This document shows positions 5,157 to 6,185 of a stretch of DNA of 6,185 bases, one piece after another. Position numbers and translations under genes: made by a program. The notes below the pieces were generated by a model. The model saw only the letters and a list, made by a program, of their open reading frames with translations. It made no database searches and had not been told where the DNA came from. Location of the stretch: positions 1 through 6,185 of the forward strand of contig WFMT01000302.1 in the NCBI GenBank assembly GCA_015488975.1, written 5' to 3'. The stretch is from Campylobacteraceae bacterium. Lineage in GTDB: Bacteria; Campylobacterota; Campylobacteria; Campylobacterales; JALSKU01. How positions within the stretch are numbered: position 1 is the stretch's first letter; every line of letters starts with the position of its first letter.

Positions 5157-6185
5157 TTAATTTTTTCCTGATGATTTATTTGCATACTCTCTGACTTCTT
5201 TGTCAATATCAAAAATATCTTCAAATCTGTCCAACTCAATATCTCTAAATTTTTCAAAAGATTTCAAAACTATTTTTGCAATATCCAAAAATCCTATCTT
5301 GCCACATAAAAACTTTTCAACAGCTATCTCATTTGCTGCATTTACCACAACTCCGGTATCCGGATGAGCCAACACTTCATCTTTTATCTGCCAGATGGGA
5401 TACCTTTTTGTCTGTATTTTTTTAAAATTTATATTTCCTATTTCCGAAAGATTTATATTTGGCAATACTCTTTTTTTTACATTATCACCCAAAAGAGCAT
5501 AAGCAATAGGTAGCTTCATATCAGTTCCAGCAAAATGAGCCGTTGTGCTTCCATCTTCAAAATCAATTAATGCATGGATTATAGACTTTTTTTCTATGAG
5601 AGCAGATAAATTATTTATGCCAAAAAGCCATTTTGCTTCCAAAAGCTCAAACAGTTTATTTGTCATAGTAGCACTATCGATACTTATCTTTTTTCCCATA
5701 CTCCAGTTTGGATGTTTTAAAGCATCTTTTGCTTTCATATCTTTAATGGTATCTATATCAACATCTCTAAAAGGACCACCGCTAGCTGTTATGGTTATCT
5801 TGTCAATACTTCTCTTATTCATCAAATACCAGATGGCAAAATGCTCGCTGTCAATGGGAACAATTTTTGAAATATCTGTGAATTTTCCGGCAACGACCAA
5901 ACTTTCTTTATTGGCAAGGGCTAGTTTTTTACCGCACTTTATAGTCTCCATAGTAGGCCTAAGCCCTAAAAATCCCACCAACGCATTGACAACCAAAGTG
6001 CTTTTAGATAGATTTATAACTTCAAGTATTCCATTCATCCCAAAAAGTACATTTTTATGTTCAACCATTGGGATTAATTCTTTTTTAGATATCACAACAT
6101 ATTTAGGATGAAACTCTTTGATTTGTTCATTTAGCAACTGTACATTTTCACCAGCACACAAAACTTCTATTTGAAGATGAAACTC
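5157..6185 (-). CDS. dxr: 1-deoxy-D-xylulose 5-phosphate reductoisomerase (N-terminus beyond window edge)
   Basis: Second enzyme of the MEP isoprenoid pathway: isomerises and reduces DXP to 2-C-methyl-D-erythritol 4-phosphate with NADPH and a divalent metal. The frame stays open to the window edge, and the 342 visible residues begin EFHLQIEVLCAGENV. An internal TTG at 6161 could be mistaken for a start, but homology continues upstream of it. The missing part is roughly 25-35 residues, including the NADPH-binding GSTGSIG motif. Visible motifs (numbered from the edge): ALANKESLVVAGKF (89-102), PIDSEH (110-115) with metal ligands Asp112 and Glu114, TASGGPF (133-139), HPNWSMGKKISIDSATMTNK (158-177), FELLEA (179-184) with the third acid Glu180, and DGSTTAH (211-217). 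All expected catalytic residues in the visible part are intact. It is the upstream partner of tsaD. As I recall, dxr follows cdsA in related genomes, so cdsA may lie just outside. Confidence 0.96.
   Translation of the reverse strand, partial: EFHLQIEVLCAGENVQLLNEQIKEFHPKYVVISKKELIPMVEHKNVLFGMNGILEVINLSKSTLVVNALVGFLGLRPTMETIKCGKKLALANKESLVVAGKFTDISKIVPIDSEHFAIWYLMNKRSIDKITITASGGPFRDVDIDTIKDMKAKDALKHPNWSMGKKISIDSATMTNKLFELLEAKWLFGINNLSALIEKKSIIHALIDFEDGSTTAHFAGTDMKLPIAYALLGDNVKKRVLPNINLSEIGNINFKKIQTKRYPIWQIKDEVLAHPDTGVVVNAANEIAVEKFLCGKIGFLDIAKIVLKSFEKFRDIELDRFEDIFDIDKEVREYANKSSGKN
5166..5169 (-). promoter_or_regulatory. Shine-Dalgarno site of tsaD inside the end of dxr
   Basis: The minus strand reads AGGA within the codons for the last Ser-Gly of dxr, 9 bases before the tsaD ATG at 5156. 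The spacing is on the long side, consistent with coupled translation from dxr. Confidence 0.5.

Noticed and set aside
5545..6111. Open frame of 188 codons on the plus strand with hydrophobic stretches
   Set aside because: Although long, it is antisense to the catalytic core of dxr, where every family motif is in place. Antisense frames of Leu/Ile/Ser-rich type arise readily opposite Lys/Asp/Asn-rich AT-biased genes.
6159..6161. Start of dxr at an internal TTG
   Set aside because: The frame is open to the window edge, and the residues before it (EFHLQIEV) fit the DXR N-terminal domain, so the TTG is an internal Leu codon.
1..6185. tRNA or rRNA genes, CRISPR repeats, insertion-sequence ends, attachment sites
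   Set aside because: Nearly all of the window is protein-coding and the gaps are under 100 bases; reading both strands showed no long direct or inverted repeats and no cloverleaf or rRNA-like sequence.

Overview
This AT-rich window looks like ordinary chromosome from a member of the Campylobacterota (formerly Epsilonproteobacteria), perhaps a Sulfurimonas- or Sulfurovum-type organism. The reasons are the base composition and codon use, the protein style, the dxr–tsaD pairing, and promoters with a recognisable -10 but little -35. The genus is inference. The window holds seven protein genes, two of them cut by its edges. I see no RNA genes, insertion sequences, CRISPR arrays or phage genes, and no gene-free stretch reaches 100 bases.

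Layout, left to right. Positions 1-277 (minus) are the N-terminal part of tpx, a thiol peroxidase, with its own short leader and promoter. Positions 366-2144 (minus) are a two-gene unit: a secreted polar amino-acid binding protein (1335-2144) and, 3 bases further on, a His/Glu/Gln-type ABC permease (366-1331). No ATPase gene accompanies them. A 90-bp divergent region separates them from a plus-strand DMT/EamA transporter (2235-3131). That transporter converges, with 6 bases between stop codons, on a minus-strand CorA-family divalent-cation channel (3138-4070). Positions 4158-6185 (minus) are the dxr–tsaD unit, which joins the MEP isoprenoid enzyme DXR to the tRNA t6A-synthesis enzyme TsaD with no intergenic base.

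The genes do not form one pathway. They are housekeeping functions (isoprenoid precursors, tRNA modification, peroxide defence) interspersed with transport (amino acids, metabolite export, Mg2+). Three minus-strand genes (tpx, the binding protein, corA) share one architecture: a near-consensus -10, a predicted leader of about 20-25 nt and a good Shine-Dalgarno site. The plus-strand DMT gene differs: it has no Shine-Dalgarno and its likely -10 ends 6 bases before the ATG, which suggests a leaderless mRNA.

I did not find a convincing new multi-gene system. The most distinctive points are the periplasmic insert of about 80 residues in the permease, which resembles a lipoyl/barrel-sandwich fold, and the probable leaderless transporter gene.
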